Of a stretch of 64,000 bases of DNA, positions 51,723 to 61,139 are shown one piece after another. The position numbers and the translations under genes were made by a program. The notes under the pieces are model-generated. The model saw only the letters and a list, made by a program, of their open reading frames with translations. It did not search any database and had not been told where the DNA came from. Source of the stretch: Woeseiaceae bacterium (lineage in GTDB: Bacteria; Pseudomonadota; Gammaproteobacteria; Steroidobacterales; Woeseiaceae); assembly GCA_028280615.1 (NCBI GenBank), contig JANQLK010000052.1, positions 1-64,000 on the forward strand. The letters run 5' to 3'. The first letter of the stretch is position 1, and every line of letters begins with the position of its first letter.

Positions 51723-52865
51723 CTATTGCACCAGCACGCGCTGGCCGGGCCGGATTACCGAAACGCCCGCGATGATCACGTCATCGCCCGCCACGAGGCC
51801 GTCGACGATCTCTATCCCGTTTTGGGTAAGCTCGCCCAGCTCGACCCGGCGCCGCCTGACCAGCGCCTCGCCCTCGACCTCGCCGGCCTCGGCAACATAG
51901 ACGTAGACGCCGTCCGGATCATTGACGACGGCTGCGAGCGGCAGGAGGAACGTGTCTTCGAGCCGCGCGGTTGCAAGTTCGAACGTCACGTCAGCGGCGA
52001 GACCGGACCGCAGCGATGGGTGCTCTTCACTGACGCGCACGACGACGGGAAACACGGCGGCACTGCCGGACGTCGACACCTCGGTCACCTCACCCGCGAT
52101 ACGCGTATTCGGAATCGCGCTGAACACCAGACTAACCGGCGTCGTTCTGTCGACGAACGCGATCAGGCTCTCCGGCACGTCGAGCTCGACTTCGAAGTCG
52201 GTTCCACAGCTCACGGCGCCCACCTGCTGCCCTGACGCCACGTTCTCGTTAACCTCGACGTCGATCGACGCAATCGAGCAGTCCTCCGAGGCGGTCAATC
52301 GTGTATACGACAGGTTGAGGCGCGCGATCTCGAGGGCCTTGGTGGCGGCACGAACCTGGGCCGACGCCGCCTCCGCCGTCGCGCGGGCCGCGTCGAGTTC
52401 ATTGAGCGAAGCGTTGTCGTTGGCATACAGTCCTTTTGTCCGATCGTAGGACGACTTCGCGTTTCGTTCACCGGCCTGCGCCTCGACCAGGCTTGCCTGT
52501 GCCTGCTCCACCTGCAGCACGAAGCTGTCCGAGTCCAGCTCGGCGATCAGGTCGCCTCGACTGAGCCGCTGACCGATCTGGACGGGCAGATGAGTGATCG
52601 TGCCGGATACCTTGAAGCTCAGGCGCGACTCGCGGGTGGACTTCAGTGTCCCGCTGAACGTGCGATCCCGGCCCGACACGTTGTCGGCGACCGTGAGATA
52701 GCGGACCGGCCTCAGGATCTCCTCCTCGACGTCCCGGGATTCGTTACAGGCGGCGAGCAGCGTCAGAACGATAGCGCCGGCAAGCCACGATCGTCCTGTT
52801 CGCCGATGCTGCCGAGACGTGTCGAACGATTGCCGTCGTAGCCGGCGGCGGATGGTCAGGTTCAT
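51723..52865 (-). CDS. RND efflux periplasmic adaptor (membrane fusion protein)
   Basis: A 380-residue lipoprotein-type adaptor: signal SWLAGAIVLTLLAAC with lipobox LAAC. Barrel-sandwich hybrid: KVSGTITHLPVQIGQRLSRGDLIAELDSDSF. Alpha-hairpin: QVEQAQASLVEAQAGERNAKSSYDRTKGLYANDNASLNELDAARATAE. Second lipoyl half near EDCSIASIDVEVNENVASGQQVG, then beta-barrel and membrane-proximal domain ending RPGQRVLVQ. Its start overlaps the stop of the TolC gene by four bases, and the RND gene follows. Confidence 0.95.
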   Translation of the reverse strand: MNLTIRRRLRRQSFDTSRQHRRTGRSWLAGAIVLTLLAACNESRDVEEEILRPVRYLTVADNVSGRDRTFSGTLKSTRESRLSFKVSGTITHLPVQIGQRLSRGDLIAELDSDSFVLQVEQAQASLVEAQAGERNAKSSYDRTKGLYANDNASLNELDAARATAEAASAQVRAATKALEIARLNLSYTRLTASEDCSIASIDVEVNENVASGQQVGAVSCGTDFEVELDVPESLIAFVDRTTPVSLVFSAIPNTRIAGEVTEVSTSGSAAVFPVVVRVSEEHPSLRSGLAADVTFELATARLEDTFLLPLAAVVNDPDGVYVYVAEAGEVEGEALVRRRRVELGELTQNGIEIVDGLVAGDDVIIAGVSVIRPGQRVLVQ

Positions 52866-55216
52866 CGTGAGCGTCCCCCGAGATTCTCTCTTAGCTGGGT
52901 TGCCAGTTCTTCGCGCTCGTCCGGCGGAAGCAGAAAGTCGTAGCCTCCCGTTGCGCGCTGCAGCGCCATAACCGTGGTCAGGAAGCGATACAGGGAGTCG
53001 GCCGCCGCCGCATCCGCCGACAGGCTTGCATCCTGGGCATCGAGCAGGTCAATGATGGTCTTGGTGCCGCGCGCGTAGGCGTCCGCGACGAGTTCGAAGT
53101 TGCGCCGCGAGGACTCGGCGGCAACGCGAGTCAGGTCGATGCGGCCGTAATCCGCCTGCGCCGCGTACAGCTGAAGACGAATGCGTTCCTCGACCTTTTG
53201 CGCCGCGGAGATACGCAAGGCACGAAGCTGCATGAGCTCGAGGCTGGCCCGCGATATATCTGCGCGACGACCGCCGCCATTGAACAGCGGTATCGTCGCC
53301 TGGACGCTGACGTTCCAGTCGTCGATGTCCTGCCCGGCCAGAGGGCCGCCGCCGACGCCGGACTGTCCCAGGTTGCTTGTGTACTGGCCGCCGACGGAGA
53401 ATTGGGGCAGCCAGGTCTCGCGCCGCACGCTCTTGAGCTCCCGCTCCTTGGCGAGTATCTGCGCATCGACCTGCGCAATCTCTGGCGCCTCGTTGACACC
53501 CCGCGCGACGACCAGCTCGGAAAACAAGCGGTAGTCCGCGGGACTCGTGATCAGCCGGTCGAACTCGCGCCGGGTCAACACGAACGGTTCGTTAAAGGCC
53601 GCCTCCCGCAGAGGCACACGCCCGTCCAGCGGCAGATTCAGAAAGCGATTGAGCTGGTTCCAGGCCTGGTCGACAGCGGCACGCGCATCGAGTACACGAA
53701 TCTGGGCGCGCGCCTCTTCCGCTTCCCATCGGTAGATGTCCGCGGAAGACGACATGCCAAGATCGACGCGATTCTTCGCGAGTTCGAGGTTCCGCCGCGT
53801 AACGCTCAGGTTGTTCTCCTCGACGCCCAGCTGCGAACGCGCATTGAGCACCGAGTAGTAGGCAGACGTCGTGAGCTGCACGATGTCGAGCCGGAACTCG
53901 GACAGGCTCTCCTCACGAGACACCTGCAGTTGCCGCTGGATAGTCAGGTTGGCGGCAAGCGGATCGGCGTAGATGACCTGCCGCAGCGCCAGCGCCGCAT
54001 CCGTCGAACGCTCAGCGAAGAAACCGGTCTGAACCGCGGGTGACGTCCTGCGCTGGGTACTGCTGGCCGATGCGTCGAGTTGCGGCAGTAGATTGGCGCG
54101 CGCATTGGCAATGTCCTCGGCGCCCGCCTCGGTACCGAAGGTCTGGGAAACGAGGTCCTGGTTCTGCTGCACGGCCCGTTCGGCGATCTCGACGAGACCG
54201 TACTCCTCACCGGTCGCGGGTTCCCGCTCGTTGATGAGCGTGGCGACGCTCAGGATATTGAAACTTGGCGATATGCCGAGTCGACGCGCCGTCTCCATGT
54301 TGATCGTGTACTTCTTGTCGCCGGTCGCGAACACCGGTTGATCCTCGGGCCGCTCGCCCAGCATCACGGCCTGCATATTGAGTGCGTTCAAACGCGCCTG
54401 GCGACCGATGTCTCGAGTCTCGGAGCTCGTCATGAGGAGGCCCGCATCCACGTCGCGGGTGCCGACGAAGCTGTAGCTCGCGAGTCCGCGCGCATTGATC
54501 GATTCGACCAGTGCGAGGAAGGCCTCGTCCGGCATTCGCGGCAGGCCCGACACGAAGACCGCATCCGTGCCCTCCGGTACCCGTTCGACGAGTTCGTGAT
54601 CCTTACCGTCATGGCGTATCTCGATGAGTTCCTGGCCTCGCTCGACGACGACCGCGTTCGCGGACTCGCGAAGCTCGGGAATCGACTCCGACAGCTCTCT
54701 ATCGATGAACAGGGCGATCCGGTCGGCGTCCACGAGCTGCGAAATCGCGTCGAGGTCCTCGCCGAAATTCGCATAGACGATCAGGTAGCTCAGATTCGAA
54801 ATGCCGGACTTGCCGTCAACGGGAGGCGACGCCAGCAGGCCGGGATCGAGAATCATCGGCAAGAATGTCGGCTTCGGGTAGGCGGCCCGCTGAGTACCGA
54901 TCTGGCTCGAGATGAAACCGGTGATCAGCAGCATGTCGATCTCGGGATCGGCGTACGCGGCGTCGAAGGCTGCTTCGATGCCATCGCTGGTCCAGTTTCC
55001 GGGAAACTCACGCAGCCGAACGTCGAACTCCCGGGCGGTCAGATCGAGCAATTCGTCGATGTAGAATTGCCGCTGGTCCTGCAGACGGTCACCGGGGCCA
55101 TCGGAGATGACCGCAACGTCGACGCGTTGCTGTGCAACGGCCAGTTGTGCAGCGAACGCAAGCGCAAGTATCAGGACACGAACAGGCGACTCGTAGTGCC
55201 GCTGTAGATCTCGCAA
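52862..55216 (-). CDS. TolC-family outer-membrane channel fused to an N-terminal periplasmic binding-protein-like domain
   Basis: Starts with TTG at 55216 after AGGAG; 784 residues, far longer than TolC proteins (about 450). A signal peptide (LILALAFAAQLAVAQ) precedes residues 30-325, which look like a type I periplasmic binding fold: VDVAVISDGPGDR, PEIDMLLITGFISSQIGTQRAAYPKPTFLPMI, DADRIALFIDRELSESIPEL, GTDAVFVSGLPRMPDEAFLALVE. The TolC part follows (345-784), with EYGLVEIAERAVQQNQDLVSQ and SAYYSVLNARSQLGVEENNLSVTRRNLELAKNRVDLGMSSSADIYRWEAE-type coiled helices and KTIIDLLDAQDA. First gene of the RND operon. Confidence 0.88.
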   Translation of the reverse strand: MRDLQRHYESPVRVLILALAFAAQLAVAQQRVDVAVISDGPGDRLQDQRQFYIDELLDLTAREFDVRLREFPGNWTSDGIEAAFDAAYADPEIDMLLITGFISSQIGTQRAAYPKPTFLPMILDPGLLASPPVDGKSGISNLSYLIVYANFGEDLDAISQLVDADRIALFIDRELSESIPELRESANAVVVERGQELIEIRHDGKDHELVERVPEGTDAVFVSGLPRMPDEAFLALVESINARGLASYSFVGTRDVDAGLLMTSSETRDIGRQARLNALNMQAVMLGERPEDQPVFATGDKKYTINMETARRLGISPSFNILSVATLINEREPATGEEYGLVEIAERAVQQNQDLVSQTFGTEAGAEDIANARANLLPQLDASASSTQRRTSPAVQTGFFAERSTDAALALRQVIYADPLAANLTIQRQLQVSREESLSEFRLDIVQLTTSAYYSVLNARSQLGVEENNLSVTRRNLELAKNRVDLGMSSSADIYRWEAEEARAQIRVLDARAAVDQAWNQLNRFLNLPLDGRVPLREAAFNEPFVLTRREFDRLITSPADYRLFSELVVARGVNEAPEIAQVDAQILAKERELKSVRRETWLPQFSVGGQYTSNLGQSGVGGGPLAGQDIDDWNVSVQATIPLFNGGGRRADISRASLELMQLRALRISAAQKVEERIRLQLYAAQADYGRIDLTRVAAESSRRNFELVADAYARGTKTIIDLLDAQDASLSADAAAADSLYRFLTTVMALQRATGGYDFLLPPDEREELATQLRENLGGRSR

Positions 55217-55385
55217 AACCCGTCTCCTGAGCGTAGTCCGCTGGCTGATGTCGGAATCATGTTCGTGTTCGAACTCAGCCGCGGACTCGCGACTGCCTGA
55301 TTAGCGGGCCTTCCGGACGTCTCCAGCAACCCCAATTTACACGATTTTTGCCGCGCCCCGGGGGCCTTTGCTGTGTATCGCCGAG

Positions 55386-56594
55386 TCACGCAGACAATCG
55401 GCGAATACAGTCGAGCGTCTGTTCGGCAATCTCCAGTTCTTCGTCGGTAGGCACAACCAGCACTTTTGCCTTGCCGTCGTCGGTCTGGATTTCCCGCGCT
55501 TCGTTGCCGCGAGTCGCATTCCTTTTCGGGTCGATTCGGATGCCGAGCGCATCGAGACCGCTACACGCGCGTGCCCGGATTTCACCGGCGTTCTCGCCGA
55601 TGCCCGCGGTGAAAACCACGGCGTCCACGCCGCCCATCGCCGCAACGTACGCGCCGATGTACTTCCTGATGCGGTAGCTATACACCTCTATGGCCAGCTT
55701 GGCGCGCTCGTCCCCGCTTTCAGCCAATCGCAACAACTCGCGCATATCGTTCTGATCGCTTATTCCCTTGAGGCCGCTGTCGCGGTTCAGCATCGATTCG
55801 AGCTCGTCATTGCCGAGACCCGTCGCCCTGGAGAGAAAGAAGATGATGGCCGGATCGAGATCACCGCTTCGAGTCCCCATGACGAGGCCCTCGAGCGGTG
55901 TCATGCCCATCGACGTGTCAATGCTCCTCCCGTTGACTACGGCGGCGGCGCTGGCGCCATTGCCGAGGTGCAGAATGACGAGTCTGAGCTCCTCGAGCGG
56001 CCGCCCGAGAAGCCGCGCTGCGCGCTTTGCAACGAAGGCATGCGACGTGCCGTGAAAGCCGTAGCGGCGGACGTGATGCTCTTCGTACAGCGAGTACGGC
56101 AGCGCATAAAGGTACGCATGCCGGGGAATGGACTGATGAAATGCCGTATCGAACACGGCGACGTGCGGCACGTTCGGCATGCTTGCCATCGCGACTTCGA
56201 TGCCGACGAGGTTCGCGGGGTTGTGCAGCGGCGCGAGTGGAATCTGTCCACGAATCCTGTCGATGACCTCGGCATCGATGATTGCGGGGGCCTTGAAGTC
56301 TTCGCCGCCATGCACGACACGATGGCCAACGCCGATCAGTCCCTCGAGGTTCGCGATTCCACCCGATTGGCCCAGCGCATCGGCGATCCACTCGAAACCC
56401 TCGCGGTGGTCGTCCACCTTTCCTTCTCGCACCGATGCGTGTGTGTTTGCACCTTCCTGCAATCGGTGGGTGAGGCAAGCGCGCTGTTCGCCGATTCGCT
56501 CGAGGAGACCTGATGCCAGCGCCCCGCGCTCGCTCATGTCGAATAGCTCGTACTTGATGGACGAGCTGCCCGCGTTGAGGACGAGGACCTTCAC
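55386..56594 (-). CDS. ackA: Acetate kinase
   Basis: A 402-residue ASKHA-fold kinase, normal length. VLVLNAGSSSIKYELFD opens the first domain; GHRVVHGGEDF, FDTAFHQSIP, YGFHGTSHAFVAKRAARLLG, LVILHLGNGASAAAV and TPLEGLVMGTRSGDLDPAI carry the active-site and substrate residues. DAVVFTAGIGENAGEIR is the C-terminal signature. Converts acetyl phosphate plus ADP to acetate plus ATP. Its start overlaps the pta stop by four bases. Confidence 0.97.
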   Translation of the reverse strand: MKVLVLNAGSSSIKYELFDMSERGALASGLLERIGEQRACLTHRLQEGANTHASVREGKVDDHREGFEWIADALGQSGGIANLEGLIGVGHRVVHGGEDFKAPAIIDAEVIDRIRGQIPLAPLHNPANLVGIEVAMASMPNVPHVAVFDTAFHQSIPRHAYLYALPYSLYEEHHVRRYGFHGTSHAFVAKRAARLLGRPLEELRLVILHLGNGASAAAVVNGRSIDTSMGMTPLEGLVMGTRSGDLDPAIIFFLSRATGLGNDELESMLNRDSGLKGISDQNDMRELLRLAESGDERAKLAIEVYSYRIRKYIGAYVAAMGGVDAVVFTAGIGENAGEIRARACSGLDALGIRIDPKRNATRGNEAREIQTDDGKAKVLVVPTDEELEIAEQTLDCIRRLSA

Positions 56595-58684
56595 GACGCG
56601 TCGGCCTGTGCCTGGATCGCCGTGATCGCAACCGTATTCACTATATCGGCAACCTTGCAGCCCCGGCTGAGATCGTTTACGGGCTTGTTCAGCCCCTGCA
56701 GGATCGGTCCGATGGCGACGGCATCGGCCGAACGTTGCACTGCCTTGTAGGTATTGTTGCCGGTGTTCAGGTCCGGGAAGATGAACACGGTCGCGCGGCC
56801 GGCGACCTCGCTTCCCGGCATCTTCTTGCTGGCTACGCCGGCGTCGATCGCCGCGTCATACTGTATCGGCCCTTCGATCAGCAGCTCGGGGTGTCGCTCA
56901 CGCGCGATGCGCGTCGCCTGCCGGACCTTCTCGACCTCGTCTCCGCTCGCCGACTCGCCCGTCGAGTACGAGAGCATCGCGACTCGTGGCTCGACTCCGA
57001 AGTCTCGGGCCGTCGCCGCGGAACTTGCTGCGATGTCGGCGAGCTGCTCCGGGTTCGGCTCCGGATTGATCGCGCAGTCGCCATAGACGAGAACGCGGTC
57101 GGCAAGGCACATGAAGAATACGCTCGAGACAACGGAACAACCCGGCGCGGTCTTGATGATCTCGAAGCTCGGGCGGATCGTATGCGCCGTCGTGTGGGCC
57201 GCCCCGGAAACCATGCCGTCCGCTATTCCCTTGTGGACCATCATGGTCCCGAAGTAGCTCACATCCGTCATCGTGTCGCGGGCGGCCTGTTCGGATATGC
57301 CCTTATGCTTGCGGAGCTCGAAGTAGGTCGCTCCGAAGTCATCCAGACGACTCGAGTTCGCCGGGTCCTCGATGGCAGCGTCGCCAAGATCGAGCCCGAA
57401 CTTGCCGATCATCTCCTGAATCGCCTGCGCATCGCCGAGCAGGGTAATACTCACCACGCCGCGCCTCAGGAGGATTTCCGCCGCACGCAGTATGCGCTCG
57501 TCCGTACCCTCGGGCAGAACGATGTGCTTGCGGTTCGCGGCTGCGCGTTCGAGAAGTTCGTATTCGAACATCATCGGCGTCACGCGAGTGGAGCGGCTGA
57601 CTTCGATTCGCCGCTCGAACTCGTCGAGGTCGACGTATGAGCGGAAGAGTCCGAGAGCGGCGGCAATCTTTCGGTCGTTTCCCGGGACAATTGAGGCCGG
57701 TAACTGGGCGACGTGCATTGCCGTCGCATAGGTATCGGTGGATACGAGAACGATCGGAACGCTGAGGTCGCCCAGACCGGCAAGGAGTTGGTCAATCTGT
57801 CGTTCGGGCCTGAGATCCCCGGTCAACAGCAGGCCGGCGACGCTGGGGGCACTTCGTGACAGGTTCGCCGCGAGGCAGCCGACCACGATATCGGCCCGGT
57901 CTCCGGGTGTAATGATCAGGCTGCCCTCATCGATGTGCTCGAGAAAGTTCGGTAGATGCATGGCGGCAACCCTGACGTCCCGCACGGCACGGTCGAGTGC
58001 GGCAACGTCACCGTACAGCAGCTCACCGCCCAGTTTACGCATGATCTCGCCCATCGTCGGGAACTTCAGCAACGGATCTTCCGGGAGCACCCAGACCGGG
58101 TCCTCATGAGGCCAGTCGTCGCTTAGCAGGGCATTGACTGTATCGCGGTCCTCCGCTGCGACACGGTTGACGAGCGTCGCTGCAATCGTGCAGCCGCCCT
58201 CCTCGAAGGCGTCATGGGCAAGGCGTATCGTCTCGACAACCTCCTCGACGTCCGGCTTGTCGCCCTTCGCTACGATCAGGACAGGGCAGCCGAGATGGTT
58301 CGCGAGCTGCGCATTGAAGTTGAATTCCAGTGCGGCCGTCTCCGCGACGTAGTCTGTACCGATACACACAACGAAATCGCACTGGCGCTGCAATGCCCGG
58401 TAGCTGTTGAATATCTTCTTCAGGATGACGCTGGTCGGCTCGTCTTTGAGCAGCGCGCTCGCCTCATCGTGGGTCAGTGCGTACATGGACGCGTGCGGCA
58501 GGTCGATGCCGAACAGCTTCTGCGCCAGTTCGATATCGTTATCGGGTTCGTCCGAGTCCGAGATGATCGGACGGAACACGCCCAGCCTGCCTACACGCCT
58601 CGAAAGAAGCTCGAGGATGCCCAGCAGCACGAACGTCTTTCCGCTGCGTGGCCCGATTGTTCCGATGTACAGGCTGTCCGACAC
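56591..58684 (-). CDS. pta: Phosphate acetyltransferase (long form)
   Basis: A 697-residue enzyme with an N-terminal CobB/dethiobiotin-synthetase-like P-loop domain (SLYIGTIGPRSGKTFVLLGILELL), a DRTGG domain (about 215-330) and a C-terminal phosphotransacetylase domain (from about 375): IVLPEGTDERILRAAEILLRRG, MVHKGIADGMVSGAAHTTAHTIRP, LSYSTGESASGDEVEKV and QYDAAIDAGVASKKMPGSEVAGRATVFIFPDLNTGNN (in part). It makes acetyl phosphate from acetyl-CoA and is the first gene of the pta-ackA operon. Confidence 0.97.
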   Translation of the reverse strand: MSDSLYIGTIGPRSGKTFVLLGILELLSRRVGRLGVFRPIISDSDEPDNDIELAQKLFGIDLPHASMYALTHDEASALLKDEPTSVILKKIFNSYRALQRQCDFVVCIGTDYVAETAALEFNFNAQLANHLGCPVLIVAKGDKPDVEEVVETIRLAHDAFEEGGCTIAATLVNRVAAEDRDTVNALLSDDWPHEDPVWVLPEDPLLKFPTMGEIMRKLGGELLYGDVAALDRAVRDVRVAAMHLPNFLEHIDEGSLIITPGDRADIVVGCLAANLSRSAPSVAGLLLTGDLRPERQIDQLLAGLGDLSVPIVLVSTDTYATAMHVAQLPASIVPGNDRKIAAALGLFRSYVDLDEFERRIEVSRSTRVTPMMFEYELLERAAANRKHIVLPEGTDERILRAAEILLRRGVVSITLLGDAQAIQEMIGKFGLDLGDAAIEDPANSSRLDDFGATYFELRKHKGISEQAARDTMTDVSYFGTMMVHKGIADGMVSGAAHTTAHTIRPSFEIIKTAPGCSVVSSVFFMCLADRVLVYGDCAINPEPNPEQLADIAASSAATARDFGVEPRVAMLSYSTGESASGDEVEKVRQATRIARERHPELLIEGPIQYDAAIDAGVASKKMPGSEVAGRATVFIFPDLNTGNNTYKAVQRSADAVAIGPILQGLNKPVNDLSRGCKVADIVNTVAITAIQAQADAS

Positions 58685-58866
58685 TGAGGTCTCCGATGGA
58701 CCGGTATCGGCCCGCTGTCTCTTACCTGCTCCCGATCACGTGCACTAACAGCGAGTTGAAACAAGTTCAGGCAAGTGCAGCGCAACGAAGCAGCAGGCGA
58801 AATACCGCAGTGTACTAGCCGAAAATGAGGATTTTGAGACCGTTTCTGACGCCCCCGGTACGCCAG

Positions 58867-59685
58867 TCAGAATCGGAACACGATGCCGACGCTGGCCTCG
58901 ACGTTTCTGTCGTCGAAGACAATCGGGCTGTCGGCGACGTCACCCAGGAGCCGCTCGAAATCGAGGTCCGCATACAGGAACCAGGATTCGCCAAGGCGGT
59001 ACTCCGCGTTGATGTTCACGCCGAAGCTCTTGAGGCCACCGTTGGGCGTGTACTCGGGGAATCCGCTAGTGAGACTTTGCGCCGGTGTAATGCCGAAGTC
59101 CGTGCGCTGATTTTTCCCATCCGAGCCGCTGAGATCGGTCCCCACGGTGAGGAACAGCCGATCGTTCAGCGCGCGCCAGGTATAGGTGCCTGCCACAAAC
59201 CAGACGACGCCCTTGTCGCCCGTCGCCGGCGCGACGGAGAGGCCAAGCGACCACGGCCCGGAGAAGTACCGGCCGACTATCTCGAGCTCCAGCTCTTCGT
59301 CCTGGCTGCCGAGCCCCGCGAGGCGCGCATCGTCGTCGACCTCGCGCGTGTCCTCCTGTTCCAGTCGGAGCATCAGGCCGAATCTCCGGCCGAACACCCG
59401 GCTGTAGCCGAGCCCGTCACCGCTCAGGAACAGGTTGCCCCAGTCGGCCCGATAGGCGGCGATAAGAAACGGGTCGGTCTCGGTCGTACTGCGGTCGCTG
59501 CCCTGATAAGTCGGCTCCCGTTCCACGCCGGCACCCAGGCGGAGGTCCCACCGGCCGCGCCCGACCATACTCGCGCTGTTGCGGTAGCTGAGGTCCACGT
59601 CCAGGTGTTCCGGCCATTCCGCCTCGGCGCAGGCGGACCCTGCCACGGCCAGCAACACAAGTGCGAGCAGGCTCGACTTGTTCAT
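58867..59685 (-). CDS. MipA/OmpV-like outer-membrane beta-barrel protein
   Basis: The ATG at 59685, with GGAGAG upstream, gives 272 residues. Signal peptide MNKSSLLALVLLAVAGSACAEAE. The barrel has MipA/OmpV features: WDLRLGAGVEREPTYQGSD, PFLIAAYRADWGNLFLSGDGLGY, FGLMLRLEQEDTRE, WRALNDRLFLTVGTDLSGSD, GITPAQSLTSGFPEYTPNGGLKSFG and the last strand VEASVGIVFRF with terminal Phe. Such proteins sit in the outer membrane as scaffolds or pores. It is divergent from a LytTR regulator (about 130 bases apart), its probable controller. Confidence 0.9.
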   Translation of the reverse strand: MNKSSLLALVLLAVAGSACAEAEWPEHLDVDLSYRNSASMVGRGRWDLRLGAGVEREPTYQGSDRSTTETDPFLIAAYRADWGNLFLSGDGLGYSRVFGRRFGLMLRLEQEDTREVDDDARLAGLGSQDEELELEIVGRYFSGPWSLGLSVAPATGDKGVVWFVAGTYTWRALNDRLFLTVGTDLSGSDGKNQRTDFGITPAQSLTSGFPEYTPNGGLKSFGVNINAEYRLGESWFLYADLDFERLLGDVADSPIVFDDRNVEASVGIVFRF

Positions 59686-59814
59686 GTCAACTCTCCAATC
59701 GAATCGAGCCCGCAGGCTAGTTGGCATGCGGTCGGACAGGCACTAGTATTTCGCGAGACCGCCCGTTACTTCGCGAACTGGCGGGAATCCTTCTTGAATC
59801 GTCCGGGTCCAGAT

Positions 59815-60615
59815 GTGAGCGGACTGCAACGCGCGCGAAAAACTCGCCTCTGGGTGCTGTTCGGTGCCCTGGTCGCGGTCATGCAGTTCTCGGATCCGCT
59901 CGGCGATTCGAGCGTTCAGGACGCGCTGATATTCTGGTCCGGCCGCATCGGCGCTCTCGCGGGCTCGCTCTGGGGCGTGGATTGGGCGCTAAGGCGTTGG
60001 TTTTCCACGCGCTGGAACGCTCCGGCCTGGCTGAAGCCGGTCGTGCTCCTGACGGCGATCGCCGCGTTGCCGATGACGGCCGTCGAGGTATTTCTCGAAT
60101 CGCTCGTGCCGCTCGAGGCGGAATATGACGACAGCGCGTTGATCGCGATCCATCCCGCACTGTGGGTCGCCGCCGAGTACCTGACGCTGTTGAGCGTCAT
60201 CATGCCCGCGAACGCCGTACTGTGGGTTGTCATCGACCTGCGTGCAGAGCCCGGGGCCGTGGCGGACTCGACGGCGATCGTCGAGCCCGATTTCCTGAAA
60301 AAGACGAACGGAATTCGGGCCAGGGACGTGATCGCCATTCGCTCGGAGGAACACTACGTCCGTGTGTTGACGGCGACCGGAAGCGAGCTCGTCTACGGAC
60401 GGCTCGCGGACGCGATCGAGCAGATGCCGGACAGCCTCGGCTCGCAGGTGCACCGTTCCTGGTGGGTGGCCGATCGAGCCGTGGAGTCGGCCTGGCGAGG
60501 CGCAAGAAGATACCGACTCAAGCTAACGGACGGCACTACGGTACCGATAAGCGACCGGTTCCAGCCGCTCGCACGCGAGCGTGGGCTGCTGCGCAATCTC
60601 GGACGTGCGCCGTGA
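59815..60615 (+). CDS. Membrane-bound LytTR-family transcription regulator (second copy)
   Basis: The GTG at 59815 gives 266 residues (a TTG at 59794 is an alternative; the frame is open far upstream but antisense to the MipA gene). Four hydrophobic segments (about 11-30, 36-56, 68-90, 116-140) precede a LytTR domain (about 165-260): GIRARDVIAIRSEEHYVRVL, ELVYGRLADAIEQMP, QVHRSWWVADRAVESAWRG and RLKLTDGTTVPISDRFQPLA. Same plan as the regulator at 18147, without a receiver. Divergent from the MipA/OmpV-like gene. Confidence 0.88.
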   Translation: MSGLQRARKTRLWVLFGALVAVMQFSDPLGDSSVQDALIFWSGRIGALAGSLWGVDWALRRWFSTRWNAPAWLKPVVLLTAIAALPMTAVEVFLESLVPLEAEYDDSALIAIHPALWVAAEYLTLLSVIMPANAVLWVVIDLRAEPGAVADSTAIVEPDFLKKTNGIRARDVIAIRSEEHYVRVLTATGSELVYGRLADAIEQMPDSLGSQVHRSWWVADRAVESAWRGARRYRLKLTDGTTVPISDRFQPLARERGLLRNLGRAP

Positions 60616-60730
60616 TTGTTCGATCGCCGTCCCGCTTCACGCACCCTCCAGGGACGCGGTTTCGCAACGCACCGAACGCGTCCCGGAAGCCCGTCAGCGT
60701 CCGGCCCGATCCGACGTGCGCTTAAAGACG

Positions 60731-61063
60731 CTACTCGCCAGGAGCCGCGTAACTCGCCAGCACACCGTAAATGCGGACACCCTCGGTGAGGTCTTCCGAA
60801 TCCATCGTCATGACGGAGAAAAAACGCTGGCAGGCTTCGCTGTCAGCGACTTTGTCCATGATGGCCCTGGCGGACTCCATACTTTCCCAGCGAACGATGT
60901 CGGCATACGTCCCATCGTCTCTGCGCACGAGATCGCGGCCGATGAATCCTCGCTGGCTCGACAGGAACTCGTTCTGGAATCGCTCCGATGCCGCCAACAG
61001 GTCCTGCTGGGTTCGGCCTTCGGCAAGCCTGATTTCTGCAATTTCGATCACGTCGCTTTGCAT
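60731..61063 (-). CDS. Antibiotic biosynthesis monooxygenase (ABM)-domain protein
   Basis: A 110-residue dimeric alpha/beta-barrel protein: VIEIAEIRLAEGRTQQDLLAASERFQNEFLSS, FIGRDLVRRDDGTYADIVRWESMESARAIM and ACQRFFSVM. The fold covers monooxygenases, heme-degrading enzymes and many binding proteins; no cofactor is predicted. It is divergent from a WYL regulator (76 bases apart), which probably controls it. Confidence 0.87.
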   Translation of the reverse strand: MQSDVIEIAEIRLAEGRTQQDLLAASERFQNEFLSSQRGFIGRDLVRRDDGTYADIVRWESMESARAIMDKVADSEACQRFFSVMTMDSEDLTEGVRIYGVLASYAAPGE

Positions 61064-61139
61064 ACGAATCTCCTCTACTGCTGCGGATGATTCGCGCAGG
61101 CTACGAGTAAATACGACAATCTATGGCATATTTAATCGC

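Noticed and set aside
58825-59814. Upstream extension of the LytTR regulator
   Set aside because: The extra 330 codons are antisense to the MipA/OmpV-like gene and not protein-like; start placed at 59815.
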